Shown piece by piece: positions 51,281-59,165 of a DNA stretch of 64,000 bases; position 1 is the stretch's first letter; the number at the start of each line of letters is the position of its first letter. The notes under the pieces are model-generated. The model was not told the DNA's origin and made no database searches. It saw only the letters and a list, made by a program, of their open reading frames with translations. Origin of the DNA: EW11 sp035765635 (GTDB lineage: Bacteria; Verrucomicrobiota; Verrucomicrobiia; Opitutales; Opitutaceae); NCBI GenBank assembly GCA_035765635.1, contig DASTWZ010000031.1, forward strand, positions 1 to 64,000, written 5' to 3'. The position numbers and the translations under genes are program-made.

Positions 51281-52171
51281 TTAATTTTTCGGAGCGTGGT
51301 TGATCAATTCGGCCGCGGTCTGCCGGTAGTCGTGCACGACGTTGTCCTGCTCCTGACTTTCCTGGCCGACCAAAATGACGGGCAGTCCCAGCGTCACCGC
51401 GCGGCGGACAACCATCGCATCGCGCACTTGCGTGCGGAAGATCTCGGCGTCGGGCGCGACGCGCTTCGCCGTGCGAAATTGATTCATCCGAAGCTGCATG
51501 CGCATCTTCGGAACCTCGATGTCCACGTTGGTTTTGATCGCGTTGAAAATGATCCCGCGCACCTGGGCTGGCGGCCCCATCTCCGCATGGCGAAAGCTCG
51601 CGGACAATTGTTGAAACTTTCCCAATTTCTCCACGAGCAACGTGAAGCCGATCAGGCTCAACGCATCGGGATTCGCCGGGACATAAATTTCGCTCGAAGC
51701 GAAAAGGCCGCACTGCGACGCGCGCAAAATATTCGGCGGGCAATCGAACAAAATGAAATCGTATTCCGACTCGATCTCGGCGAGTTGCTCTTCGAACAAA
51801 ACGTAGGGCGGACGCTTCGGATCGAATTCGTATTCGTTCTCCAAATCGACGAGGTTGAAGGTCGTCGGCACGAGATCGAGGCCCGGCAGGACTTTGTTTC
51901 CATCGCGGTCCTCGACAACGTCGCGAATGATCAAGTCGCGCAAACGCGCGGTGCCCGGCTCGAAGATGGAAAAAATCGCGCCCTCGCCCGAGGAATTGAT
52001 TTTATTCCAGCGCTCGAGTTTCAGCAGCCAGATGCTCGCGTTCGACTGCGTATCGAAATCGAAAAGCAGCACGCGATGGCCGGCCTTCGCGAGGCAGGCT
52101 GCGAGGTTCACAATCAGCGACGTCTTTCCGACACCGCCTTTGTAATTAATAAAGCTGATCTTGCGCGCCAT
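51281..52171 (-). CDS. ParA/MinD-like deviant Walker ATPase
   Basis: A 296-residue P-loop ATPase from the ATG at 52171. The deviant Walker A 'NYKGGVGKTSLIVNLAACLA' has the signature Lys at residue 11 and K16-T17. Switch I/II parts are 'LFDFDTQSNASIWLL' and 'FDYFILFDCPPN'-type sequence (here 'YDFILFDCPPNILRAS'). 'VPANPDALSLIGFTLLVEKL' is typical of ParA. No N-terminal HTH domain is present, so it is the small ParA type used for positioning plasmids or protein cargoes. No ParB gene or parS site is seen. It heads a three-gene operon with an unknown protein and a coiled-coil protein. The frame to 52258 has no better start. Confidence 0.88.
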   Translation of the reverse strand: MARKISFINYKGGVGKTSLIVNLAACLAKAGHRVLLFDFDTQSNASIWLLKLERWNKINSSGEGAIFSIFEPGTARLRDLIIRDVVEDRDGNKVLPGLDLVPTTFNLVDLENEYEFDPKRPPYVLFEEQLAEIESEYDFILFDCPPNILRASQCGLFASSEIYVPANPDALSLIGFTLLVEKLGKFQQLSASFRHAEMGPPAQVRGIIFNAIKTNVDIEVPKMRMQLRMNQFRTAKRVAPDAEIFRTQVRDAMVVRRAVTLGLPVILVGQESQEQDNVVHDYRQTAAELINHAPKN

Positions 52172-52361
52172 GGAACGTGCCCCCGTTGGAGCGAGGGAAA
52201 CTATCGCCCACCAATCGGCCGAGCCTCCAGAGATAAAACCCCCAGAGGCCGTTTTCACGGATTTTTATGGAACCGGCGCCGGCTGTCGCGGCCGACTGGC
52301 TTTAACGCCGTTGTAACCGTTATGGCACTACAACGACACCCGCAGACGGTTTGATGCTCGC

Positions 52362-52745
52362 GTGCGATCCACCATCTTGAGCGTCGACGACGAACGGGAC
52401 GTAACCGAGCTCGTAAATTTTCATTTAACACGGGCGGGCTACGACGTGGTCACTGCGGCCAGCGGGCGCGAAGCGCTCGATAAAGTGCAGCAACATCATC
52501 CCGATCTGATCCTGCTCGATTTGATGTTGCCCGATATCGATGGCTTCGGCGTGTGTGAAATCCTGCGCCGTCAACGCACCACTGCGACGATCCCAATCGT
52601 GATTCTCACCGCATGGGCCACAACGGACGCGCAGCATCTCGGACTCGAGCTCGGCGCGTTGGATTATATGACCAAGCCGTTTAGCCCGAAAGAATTGGTC
52701 GACCGCGTGCGGCGCTTGCTGAATTTGCGGCCGCAAGCGAGCTGA
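52362..52745 (+). CDS. Single-domain response regulator (receiver)
   Basis: A 127-residue CheY-like receiver from a GTG start. The acidic pocket is 'SVDDERD' (D9, D10), the phospho-acceptor is D53 in 'LILLDLMLPDIDG', the switch Thr is in 'VILTAW' (T83), and the conserved Lys is K105 in 'MTKPFSP'. Sequence details ('LMLPDIDGFGVCEILR') are PhoB-like but there is no output domain. No histidine kinase is in the window. The gene is divergent from the ParA-like operon with 190 bases between starts, so a link to that system is possible but unproven. Confidence 0.9.
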   Translation: MRSTILSVDDERDVTELVNFHLTRAGYDVVTAASGREALDKVQQHHPDLILLDLMLPDIDGFGVCEILRRQRTTATIPIVILTAWATTDAQHLGLELGALDYMTKPFSPKELVDRVRRLLNLRPQAS

Positions 52746-52799
52746 ACAGCAAACGGGAAACAGGCTGGCCTGCGAGGCCGCGCGTGTTTTGGTGGCGGC

Positions 52800-53279
52800 A
52801 TGGACAAAGCGCGCCTTCTTCAGGCGATTATCGAAAACATCCAACGTGAACTCGACACGCAGACCCGCGCGGCACTCGTCTCGCGCGACGAAGCGACGCA
52901 CGAGGAAAGTAAACCCGAAAACAAGTACGACATGCACGCGCAGGAAGCCGCGTACCTGGCCGAAGGTCAGGCCCGCCTGGCCGCGGAGTTGCATGAAAAT
53001 CTAAACGCCTATCGCGCGCTGCCGATCGACAAAGTCACGCAAGGGGACGCCGCCGGTATTGGAAATTTGGTTACACTCGAAGCGAAGGGCCGGCTCAGCC
53101 ATTTCTTCATCGGTCCGCGCAGTGGCGGCCTCGAAATCGAATTGGACGGCAACACGATCACCGTGGTGACGCCCGCCTCGCCTCTCGGCCGCCAACTGGT
53201 CGGAGCCCGACCCGGTCAGCAACTGAAGATTCAAGGCCGAACCGGGCCGGTGGTTCATCAAGTTGCCGCCGTGCAGTAG
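52800..53279 (+). CDS. GreA/GreB C-terminal-domain-like protein
   Basis: A 159-residue protein. Its N-terminal helices contain 'DEATHEESKPENKYDMHAQE', with the short acidic turn seen in Gre-like coiled coils. The C-terminal half ('GIGNLVTLEAKGRLSHFFIG', 'VVTPASPLGRQLVGARPGQQ') is the FKBP-like domain of GreA/GreB with its 'S-P-L-G-x-x-L-x-G' core. Such proteins bind the RNA polymerase secondary channel; this small variant may modulate rather than cleave. It follows the receiver gene by 54 bases on the same strand. Confidence 0.83.
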   Translation: MDKARLLQAIIENIQRELDTQTRAALVSRDEATHEESKPENKYDMHAQEAAYLAEGQARLAAELHENLNAYRALPIDKVTQGDAAGIGNLVTLEAKGRLSHFFIGPRSGGLEIELDGNTITVVTPASPLGRQLVGARPGQQLKIQGRTGPVVHQVAAVQ

Positions 53280-53301
53280 CGCGCTGTGCGCCGGAGTTTT
53301 C

Positions 53302-53501
53302 CTAGCCACGAAGAGGCTCAAAATACGCAAAGAGGATTTTTTCTTAAACTGACGCGGCCCGGACATTCGTGACCTGAAAGTGGTCTGGTATTTTGGTTTG
53401 GAGTTACAAACCAGCACCAAGCCGCCTTTATGAGCAGCAGTTGCGAGCGACGTCGCCGACCTAAAATCCTCTTTGCTTTTTTTGCGCCTCTTTGCGGCTA
53501 G
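53302..53501. repeat. Long inverted repeat between the Gre-like gene and tonB
   Basis: Arms at 53302-53340 and 53463-53501 are inverted over 39 bases with five mismatches (ends CTAGCC and GCAAAGAGGATTTT). The 122-base centre holds a smaller stem (GGTTTG/CAAACC near 53395-53412). The arm end CTAGCCACGAAGAGGC recurs at 23511-23525, so this is another dispersed copy. It lies between convergent genes and fills the gap 53280-53523. Confidence 0.88.
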
Positions 53502-53523
53502 AAAAAAAGGGCATCGAACTACT

Positions 53524-54189
53524 CTACTCACCGATCGTGAAGTTCAGCGGCATCGCCATGCGGAAACGCACGGGATGGCCGTGGAGGCGGCCGGGCTCGA
53601 AACGCCATTTCACGAGAGCTTTCAACGCGACGGCTTCAAATTCGGAGTGCGAAGACCGAATCACGCGGACATCGCCCACGCGACCGGCTTCGTCCACGAC
53701 AAACTCGACGAAGACCTCGCCGGAAACACCTAACGCCCGTAGTTGAGCCGGATACGCCGGCGGCACGCGCACGATCGCGCGAGGGACTTGATCAAGCATC
53801 CCAACGGAAATGATTCCACCGGGCCCGTTGCGTCTGGGGCCGCCCGTCGTCCAATGCACCGGAATGATATTCGTCGCCGGCCCCTCATGCGATGTATCCA
53901 CGAATTTGGGATCCATTCTAAAAAGCGGACGCGTTGATGTATCGACGACAACATCCGGTAGCGCCGGCAAACTCGGTTTGGGATGCGGCGCGTCCGCAGG
54001 TGCCACTTCCGGCGGCTCAGGCGGCTCGAGCTCCACAATTATCGGCGGCTCCGTCCGCGGCGGCGGTGCTTTCGCCCCTGTCGTGATAACCGTTTTCGGA
54101 TGGGAAAAACCCAAGAGCAGAAAGGCATGAGCTGCGACAGCGATGCCGATGGGTAAGGCAAACCGACGTTTTTCAGCAGTCGTTTTCAT
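53524..54189 (-). CDS. Energy transducer TonB
   Basis: A 221-residue TonB-family protein. The N-terminal anchor ('FALPIGIAVAAHAFLLLGF') contains the His that is conserved in TonB anchors. A proline-rich periplasmic span follows ('VELEPPEPPEVAPADAPHPK'). The C-terminal domain has 'PPAYPAQLRALGVSGEVFVEF' (pattern) and 'VKWRFEPGRLHGHPVRFRM'. It couples the proton-motive force to outer-membrane receptors such as the one at 42-46 kb. exbB and exbD are not nearby, so it must use a complex encoded elsewhere. Confidence 0.92.
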   Translation of the reverse strand: MKTTAEKRRFALPIGIAVAAHAFLLLGFSHPKTVITTGAKAPPPRTEPPIIVELEPPEPPEVAPADAPHPKPSLPALPDVVVDTSTRPLFRMDPKFVDTSHEGPATNIIPVHWTTGGPRRNGPGGIISVGMLDQVPRAIVRVPPAYPAQLRALGVSGEVFVEFVVDEAGRVGDVRVIRSSHSEFEAVALKALVKWRFEPGRLHGHPVRFRMAMPLNFTIGE

Positions 54190-54286
54190 CGGGGTAAGAA
54201 CAATTATATAACGCTGCAGCCGTTTCTTTATTACGCGCGGCTTGCACCCATTCGGAACGCTTGAGAAATTTCTTTTTCCATAACGT

Positions 54287-55030
54287 ATGCCGAATCTGTT
54301 TCGCCTCTGCCTTCTTGTTCTGTTCGCGTCGCGCGCGCTCGCCGGTGTCGAACTTCAGCCCGACTTTGCGAAGGCCCTAAAACATTTCCGCGCGGAAGGC
54401 GCGAAACATTGGGGTTTCACCCAATCGACCAACGCGCGCAAAGGCAGCCTCATCGAACGCTTCGATCCTTCCCGGCCGGACGGCAAACGTTGGACGCTCG
54501 TGCAAAAAGACGGTCATGTGCCGACGGAAAAAGAGGCCACCGAATACGCACAAAAACAAACGCGCCGCTCGAGCAACGACACCGCGCCGGACGTCACGAA
54601 ACAGCTCAACCTCAGCAGCGCGGAACTCGTAAGCGACGATGCCGAGCACATCACGTATCGCTTTCATCTGAACCCCGGCGACAAGGACGATACGACCGCG
54701 CCATTTCTCGTCGCGACGTTTCAATTTCATAAGCCGACGAAAACCATCGATCGCATCGAGCTCGGAAACACCGAGCCCTTTTCTCCGATGATGGTCGTGA
54801 AAATTCAGGAAGCACGCACCACGATCAAATACACGCTGCCCACGGCCGAACGCCCTTCCCTGCTCGAAGAGATCACCATGCGCGTGCGCGGCCGCGCCAT
54901 GCTTTTCAAATCGCTCGATGAAGACATGACGATCGCGTATTCGAACTACCAATACGAAGGCCCCGCCGCCTCCGCGCTCGTCGGCACGACCTCGGAACAG
55001 CCACGGGCAACAGCGCCCGCCGCTCATTGA
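54287..55030 (+). CDS. Exported protein of unknown family
   Basis: A 247-residue protein with a signal peptide ('LFRLCLLVLFASRALA', cleavage before 'GVELQ'). The mature part has mixed alpha/beta character: 'FAKALKHFRAEGAKHWGFTQ', 'AEHITYRFHLNPGDKDDTTA' and 'ITMRVRGRAMLFKSLDED'. A short Ala/Pro-rich tail closes it. No enzyme motif, membrane segment or repeat is visible and I do not recognise it. It is divergent from tonB and about 95 bases upstream of apaG. Confidence 0.7.
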   Translation: MPNLFRLCLLVLFASRALAGVELQPDFAKALKHFRAEGAKHWGFTQSTNARKGSLIERFDPSRPDGKRWTLVQKDGHVPTEKEATEYAQKQTRRSSNDTAPDVTKQLNLSSAELVSDDAEHITYRFHLNPGDKDDTTAPFLVATFQFHKPTKTIDRIELGNTEPFSPMMVVKIQEARTTIKYTLPTAERPSLLEEITMRVRGRAMLFKSLDEDMTIAYSNYQYEGPAASALVGTTSEQPRATAPAAH

Positions 55031-55124
55031 GTGGTCCATTTGCAAACTGTCTCCGGCTCAGTTTGTTCCCGGTGCTATCGCTAACAAATCTCCATCGGTA
55101 CCACTGCCCGGCCTGACGGCGCAT

Positions 55125-55469
55125 TTGGACAAACTTGTCTACCATCACGGCGGAAAAAGTTTGCCGGAAGACAAGCCGCACGCGTTCGTCTACTTCATAA
55201 CGATCGCGAACCGGTCGGATCGCTCGGTGACCCTGCTTGGGCGCAAGTGGGTTTTGCAGCACGCGGACGGCAGCCACATGGTGATCGAGGGCGACAAAAT
55301 TGTCGGAGAAACTCCACGACTCGCCCCGGGCGAGGAGTTTTCCTACAACAGCTATCATGTGACCGGAGTCGAGGCGCGCGCCTTCGGCAGCTTTCACGGA
55401 GTCGATGAGTTCGGAAACAAAGTTCACGTCTCGCTCGCACCTTTCGACATGCATGTTCCCGCGCCGTAA
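55125..55469 (+). CDS. apaG: ApaG-domain protein (start uncertain)
   Basis: At least 114 residues of an ApaG/DUF525 beta-sandwich: 'HAFVYFITIANRSDRSVTLL', 'RKWVLQHADGSHMVIEGDKI' with the conserved 'R-x-W-x-x-x-x-x-G' core, 'GETPRLAPGEEFSYNSY' and 'GSFHGVDEFGNKVHVSLAPF'. The TTG at 55125 is the first standard alternative start inside the conserved region. The frame stays open to the previous gene's stop with no ATG or GTG, and 'LPGLTAHLDKLVYHHGG' suggests that the true N-terminus lies slightly upstream at a rare codon. ApaG's biochemical role is not settled. Confidence 0.82.
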   Translation: MDKLVYHHGGKSLPEDKPHAFVYFITIANRSDRSVTLLGRKWVLQHADGSHMVIEGDKIVGETPRLAPGEEFSYNSYHVTGVEARAFGSFHGVDEFGNKVHVSLAPFDMHVPAP

Positions 55470-55526
55470 GCGGCCAAAACTTGCGCTTGCCGATGCCGCT
55501 TTCAGCTCTCTTGCTGCGCGCTTTCC

Positions 55527-56885
55527 ATGAAACTTATCGATCTGAATCGCGACGGAGGAATCGGCGCCAATTCGCTGTTTGTGCAGCTCGGCGACCTGAA
55601 GATTTTGATCGATAGCGGTCTTCATCCGAAGAAAGCGGGCCGCTCCGCCACGCCGGATTTGTCGCCGATCCGCGGACAGGAACTGGACCTGATCATCATC
55701 ACGCACTGTCACCTGGATCACATCGGGAGTTTGCCGATCGTCATGCGCGAAAACCCGAAGACTCCCGTCGTGATGACCCAGTCGTCGCGCATGTTGATCG
55801 AGCGGATGCTGCACAATTCAGCGAGCGTGATGATGCGCCAGAAAGAGGACGCCAACATTCCCGAGTATCCACTTTTCTCACACGAGGAAATCGACCGACT
55901 CGCGCCGCGGCTCACCGGCCTGCCCTTCGGTCACGCCAAACGCTTTCGCGGCCTGCGCGATGAGATCGAATTTATTTTTCATCCCGCCGGCCACGTCGCC
56001 GGCGCGGCCGGACTGGAGATTCATTTTCGCGATCGACAGATTTTTTTCACCGGCGACGTGCTCTTCGAAAATCAACGCACGTTGGGCGGCGCGATTTTCC
56101 CCGCAGGACATTTCGACACGCTCGTGATGGAGACGACGCGCGGCCTGACGGATCGCCCGCCGGATAAAGCGCGCCATCTCGAGGTCACGCGATTGATCAC
56201 CAGTATCAACGACACGATCACGCGCGGTGGTTCCTTCTTGATACCTGTCTTCGCGCTTGGCCGCCAGCAGGAGATCCTCGCGATCATTCACGATGCTCGA
56301 AAATTCGGAAAACTCGTCGATTGCCCAATCTTCGCCTCGGGCCTCGGAATGGATCTCGCGGACTATTTGGACGAGATTTCTCGCAAGACAAAGCACGCGA
56401 ATTTTTCGCGGAGCATCATCAAGGATCTGAAAATCAAACCGGCGCCCCGGAAGCTGAATGCCGGCGAAGATCCGAAACAAAATGCGCTTTATGTCATCAG
56501 CTCCGGCATGTTGGTGGAGCGCACCCCATCGTACACGCTGGCCTCGGGACTGACAGGCCACGAACGCAACACCATCGGCTTCGTCGGCTACTGCGATCCG
56601 GAAACTCCCGGCGGCAAATTGCTCACGGCCAAGAAAGGCGATTCGTTTTTGTTCGAAGCGGCCAACGTTCGAACGAAGGTCAACGCGCGGATCGAAAAGT
56701 TCGAGCTGAGCGGACACGCCGACCGCGACGAACTTCTCCAGTTTGCAGTTCAGGCGACTCCGAAAAACATCGTGCTAACTCATGGCGAGCCGCCCGCGCG
56801 CGCCTGGTTCAAGGAGGAGTTGGCGAAGGCCGTACCCGGATCAAAGGTGATCGATCCCGTGCCGCTGCAGACCTACGAAATCTGA
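55527..56885 (+). CDS. Beta-CASP metallo-beta-lactamase-fold hydrolase (CPSF/RNase-type)
   Basis: A 452-residue MBL-fold protein. The zinc motif is 'THCHLDHIG' (H60, H62, D64, H65), with further ligands in 'HPAGHVAGAAG' and 'FFTGDVLFEN'. The beta-CASP part has 'GGSFLIPVFALGRQQEIL', and the RMMBL-like end is 'ELSGHADRDELLQF' and 'IVLTHGEPPA'. This is the order in bacterial and archaeal CPSF73-like RNases. It may process RNA, although DNA-acting relatives exist. It is monocistronic. Confidence 0.9.
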   Translation: MKLIDLNRDGGIGANSLFVQLGDLKILIDSGLHPKKAGRSATPDLSPIRGQELDLIIITHCHLDHIGSLPIVMRENPKTPVVMTQSSRMLIERMLHNSASVMMRQKEDANIPEYPLFSHEEIDRLAPRLTGLPFGHAKRFRGLRDEIEFIFHPAGHVAGAAGLEIHFRDRQIFFTGDVLFENQRTLGGAIFPAGHFDTLVMETTRGLTDRPPDKARHLEVTRLITSINDTITRGGSFLIPVFALGRQQEILAIIHDARKFGKLVDCPIFASGLGMDLADYLDEISRKTKHANFSRSIIKDLKIKPAPRKLNAGEDPKQNALYVISSGMLVERTPSYTLASGLTGHERNTIGFVGYCDPETPGGKLLTAKKGDSFLFEAANVRTKVNARIEKFELSGHADRDELLQFAVQATPKNIVLTHGEPPARAWFKEELAKAVPGSKVIDPVPLQTYEI

Positions 56886-56913
56886 GGCGTGCCGGCTACG
56901 GCGACCGGCCCTC

Positions 56914-57309
56914 TCACGCCGGTCCAGCCGCGTACAACTCGAGAGGCAGGCCATCCGGGTCGGCGAAGAAGGTGAAGCGTCGACCGGTCAGCTCATCGAG
57001 CCGTATTGGCTCCGCCACTACACCACGGCCATGCAGGTCGCGCACGGTCGCATCGATGTCGTTCACCTCGAAGGCGAGATGCCGAAGTCCGCACGCTTCG
57101 GGATAGGACGCCCGTTTCGGCGAACCAGGAAAAGAGAACAATTCGATCTGCGTTTTGTCCGGCAGCTCGAGGTCGAGTTTATACGAGTCGCGCCCCTGGC
57201 GATAGGTTTCGGCCAGTATTCGAAAACCCAATACTTCCGTGTAGAAACGTTTCGATTTCGCGTAGTCGGAACAAATGACAGCGACGTGGTGGACGCGTTT
57301 GATCAACAT
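56914..57309 (-). CDS. VOC-family protein (SMU1112c/YaeR-like, glyoxalase I-related)
   Basis: A 131-residue vicinal-oxygen-chelate protein with two beta-alpha-beta-beta-beta units. Likely metal ligands are in 'KRVHHVAVICSD', 'IELFSFPGSP', 'GLRHLAFEVNDID' and 'DGLPLELYA'. The sequence 'F-P-x-x-P-x-R-x-S-x-P-E-A-x-G-L-R-H-L' is the signature of the YaeR/SMU1112c branch. The reaction is unknown. It is convergent with the beta-CASP gene. Confidence 0.88.
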   Translation of the reverse strand: MLIKRVHHVAVICSDYAKSKRFYTEVLGFRILAETYRQGRDSYKLDLELPDKTQIELFSFPGSPKRASYPEACGLRHLAFEVNDIDATVRDLHGRGVVAEPIRLDELTGRRFTFFADPDGLPLELYAAGPA

Positions 57310-57362
57310 GACTGTTCTCTACGATTTGTCAGTTCACGAACCACCTCGGCGGATGAAGAGGC

Positions 57363-58007
57363 TTATGGTTTAGATGAGGCGGACCGAGCCTCGAGTTCGC
57401 GTTTGATCGCCACATTCAAGGCGATCACAGGATCCTTGATCTGCCGGTTTTTCGTCCGCTGCTGCAGCATCATCTTGCGATATTTCTTCCAGTCATCCGG
57501 CTTGATCAGCCATTCGCAGTAAAAGATCGGTTTTTCACCTTCGGTCACGATGATGGGATGCGTGAGTCCGACCCGGTCGCCGAAAAGAGACGCCAACTTC
57601 ACCGCTTCGGAATAGTGCAGTTCCTCCCCATTTCGCGAAACGGAGAGATAGTACATCGTCGCGAGTTCGTTTTTTATCATGCTGAATTGCAGCACCACTC
57701 CGGAATCCGTCTGCATCTGAAGCGGCTTCGGCTCTCCTTCGGCGGGATCGGCCTGGTCGATCAACGCATCGGCAACTTTGATGAATTCGGCGAGGGCCTG
57801 CGGATTGAAGATCTTCGCCATCGCTTGCTCGTACGGCGAAGGCGCCGGGTTGTGCGCTTGCTGCGCAGTCGGCTCCGCCGCACCGCGCGGTTGCGGGGCT
57901 GGCGTGCTCGATATGCCAGTCGTTGCTACTGGTTGATCGGCGCGCGCCGAGGCGCCGATAGCGATTGCGCACAGGATGAAGGCCAACGCTCGGTTTCGAA
58001 ATTTCAT
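57363..58007 (-). CDS. Exported protein of unknown family
   Basis: A 214-residue protein with a signal peptide ('RALAFILCAIAIGASARA'). A low-complexity Pro/Ala/Gln linker ('PAPQPRGAAEPTAQQAHNPA') precedes a compact domain with 'QFSMIKNELATMYYLSVSRN', 'SEAVKLASLFGDRVGLTHP' and a helical 'KKYRKMMLQQRTKNRQI'. I do not recognise it. An attC-like half-site (58042-58063) lies between it and the upstream UPF0145 gene. Confidence 0.7.
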   Translation of the reverse strand: MKFRNRALAFILCAIAIGASARADQPVATTGISSTPAPQPRGAAEPTAQQAHNPAPSPYEQAMAKIFNPQALAEFIKVADALIDQADPAEGEPKPLQMQTDSGVVLQFSMIKNELATMYYLSVSRNGEELHYSEAVKLASLFGDRVGLTHPIIVTEGEKPIFYCEWLIKPDDWKKYRKMMLQQRTKNRQIKDPVIALNVAIKRELEARSASSKP

Positions 58008-58041
58008 AGTCGGATCATCGACGCGTTCAGGAGCGCGTTAA

Positions 58042-58063
58042 CCTAACGTTCGTAATGAGCCAC
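58042..58063 (-). repeat. attC-like half-site (GTGGCTCA-N8-GTTAGG)
   Basis: On the minus strand GTGGCTCA, eight bases, then GTTAGGT. This is the L'-spacer-R' plan of an integron attC 3' half, between the UPF0145 gene and the exported-protein gene. The matching 5' half is not evident. Confidence 0.35.
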
Positions 58064-58074
58064 TCAGCCGAGCG

Positions 58075-58401
58075 TCAAATCGTTGCGTTTTCGACGAAAA
58101 CCGCCGTCCCGTAGCAAAGCACTTCAGTCACGCCTTGAGCCACTTCCGTGGCGTCGTACCGCACGCCGATGATCGCATTGGCGCCCAGTTCGGAAGCGTG
58201 GCGGCACATGCGTTCGTACGCGTCCTGTCGCGCCTTCTCGCAGAGCTCCGTGTAGAGCGTGATGTCTCCGCCGAAGATCGTCTGGATGCTCGCGCCGAAA
58301 CTGCCGATGACGGAGCGCGAGCGCACGACGACGCCGCGGACGGTGCCCATTTCACGAACGATTTTGTACCCAGTAAGGGAGAAGGCGGTGGTGTTGAGCA
58401 T
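58075..58401 (-). CDS. YbjQ/UPF0145-family protein
   Basis: A 108-residue protein of the YbjQ (UPF0145) family: 'GYKIVREMGTVRGVVVRSRS', 'YTELCEKARQDAYERM', 'ASELGANAIIGVRYD' and 'EVLCYGTAVFVE'. Members form pentameric beta-rich rings; a metal-binding role has been proposed but function is unproven. The gene is six bases from the DUF2127 gene, so the two are an operon. Confidence 0.9.
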   Translation of the reverse strand: MLNTTAFSLTGYKIVREMGTVRGVVVRSRSVIGSFGASIQTIFGGDITLYTELCEKARQDAYERMCRHASELGANAIIGVRYDATEVAQGVTEVLCYGTAVFVENATI

Positions 58402-58406
58402 AGGGG

Positions 58407-58934
58407 TCAGGGGTTGGGAGATTTTTCAGGTGGGACCTTGTTCGCATGGGCCGCCGCAATCAACGCTCGCTTGCGGGCTCGGGACCGCAAGAGGACGAGA
58501 GCCATCAACCAGACGACCAGAAGATTTGCCACGAACGCAGCCGCGCGCACCCACGTGAGCTTCACCATCAGTCCATAAATTTCCACGGGCAGGTAAATTC
58601 CCCCACTTATCAAGGCCAGCCATTCGGCCCACTTCCGCTCTCGCCAGAGACCGTACGCTTCCAGGAAACGGAAAGCCGAGTAGAGCGTGGCGAATCCCGC
58701 GAAGGACCACAGGCGGCGCGGGGTGAGATTGGACGCGGCTTCAATGAAGATGTCCGGATATTTCCTCGTCGGATCGAGGTGCAGTCGGCCCACGATCTCC
58801 AGGGCGAGGGCACGCAGGTCCCGATGAATCAGGGTGAGCAGGCCAAATGCAGCGCAAAGGACCACGAGCCCCTTGATCGCCTCGAATGCGGCCACCGCCC
58901 GGACGGCTTTGTGTGATGCCGACTGAGAAATCAT
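58407..58934 (-). CDS. DUF2127-family membrane protein
   Basis: A 175-residue integral membrane protein with four predicted helices. The ATG at 58934 starts just before 'AVAAFEAIKGLVVLCAAFGL', the conserved first segment. 'ATLYSAFRFLEAYGLWRERKW' and 'GGIYLPVEIYGLMVKLTWVR' (patterns) are typical of the DUF2127 family. Function unknown. The longer frame to 58991 adds only polar residues. It is coupled to the UPF0145 gene downstream. Confidence 0.85.
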   Translation of the reverse strand: MISQSASHKAVRAVAAFEAIKGLVVLCAAFGLLTLIHRDLRALALEIVGRLHLDPTRKYPDIFIEAASNLTPRRLWSFAGFATLYSAFRFLEAYGLWRERKWAEWLALISGGIYLPVEIYGLMVKLTWVRAAAFVANLLVVWLMALVLLRSRARKRALIAAAHANKVPPEKSPNP

Positions 58935-59165
58935 GAGTTGGAAATTCGACGAAAGGACATCCGGGAAAATTGAGAATCGCGACCGACTCAAAGGATGCAG
59001 TTCGGCCGGGGCAAGGCTCGCGGCAACATCGCATCCAGATCGCGCGCCGCTTGCCGCTGGATTTTCTCGGGAGCACCAATGCGGTAAACTCCTCTCAACC
59101 CAAGCAGTGGAGCGCGCTCGTTTTTCGCTTTAACTCTTCCGACAAGCCGCGCCTCTTGGAGTGGC

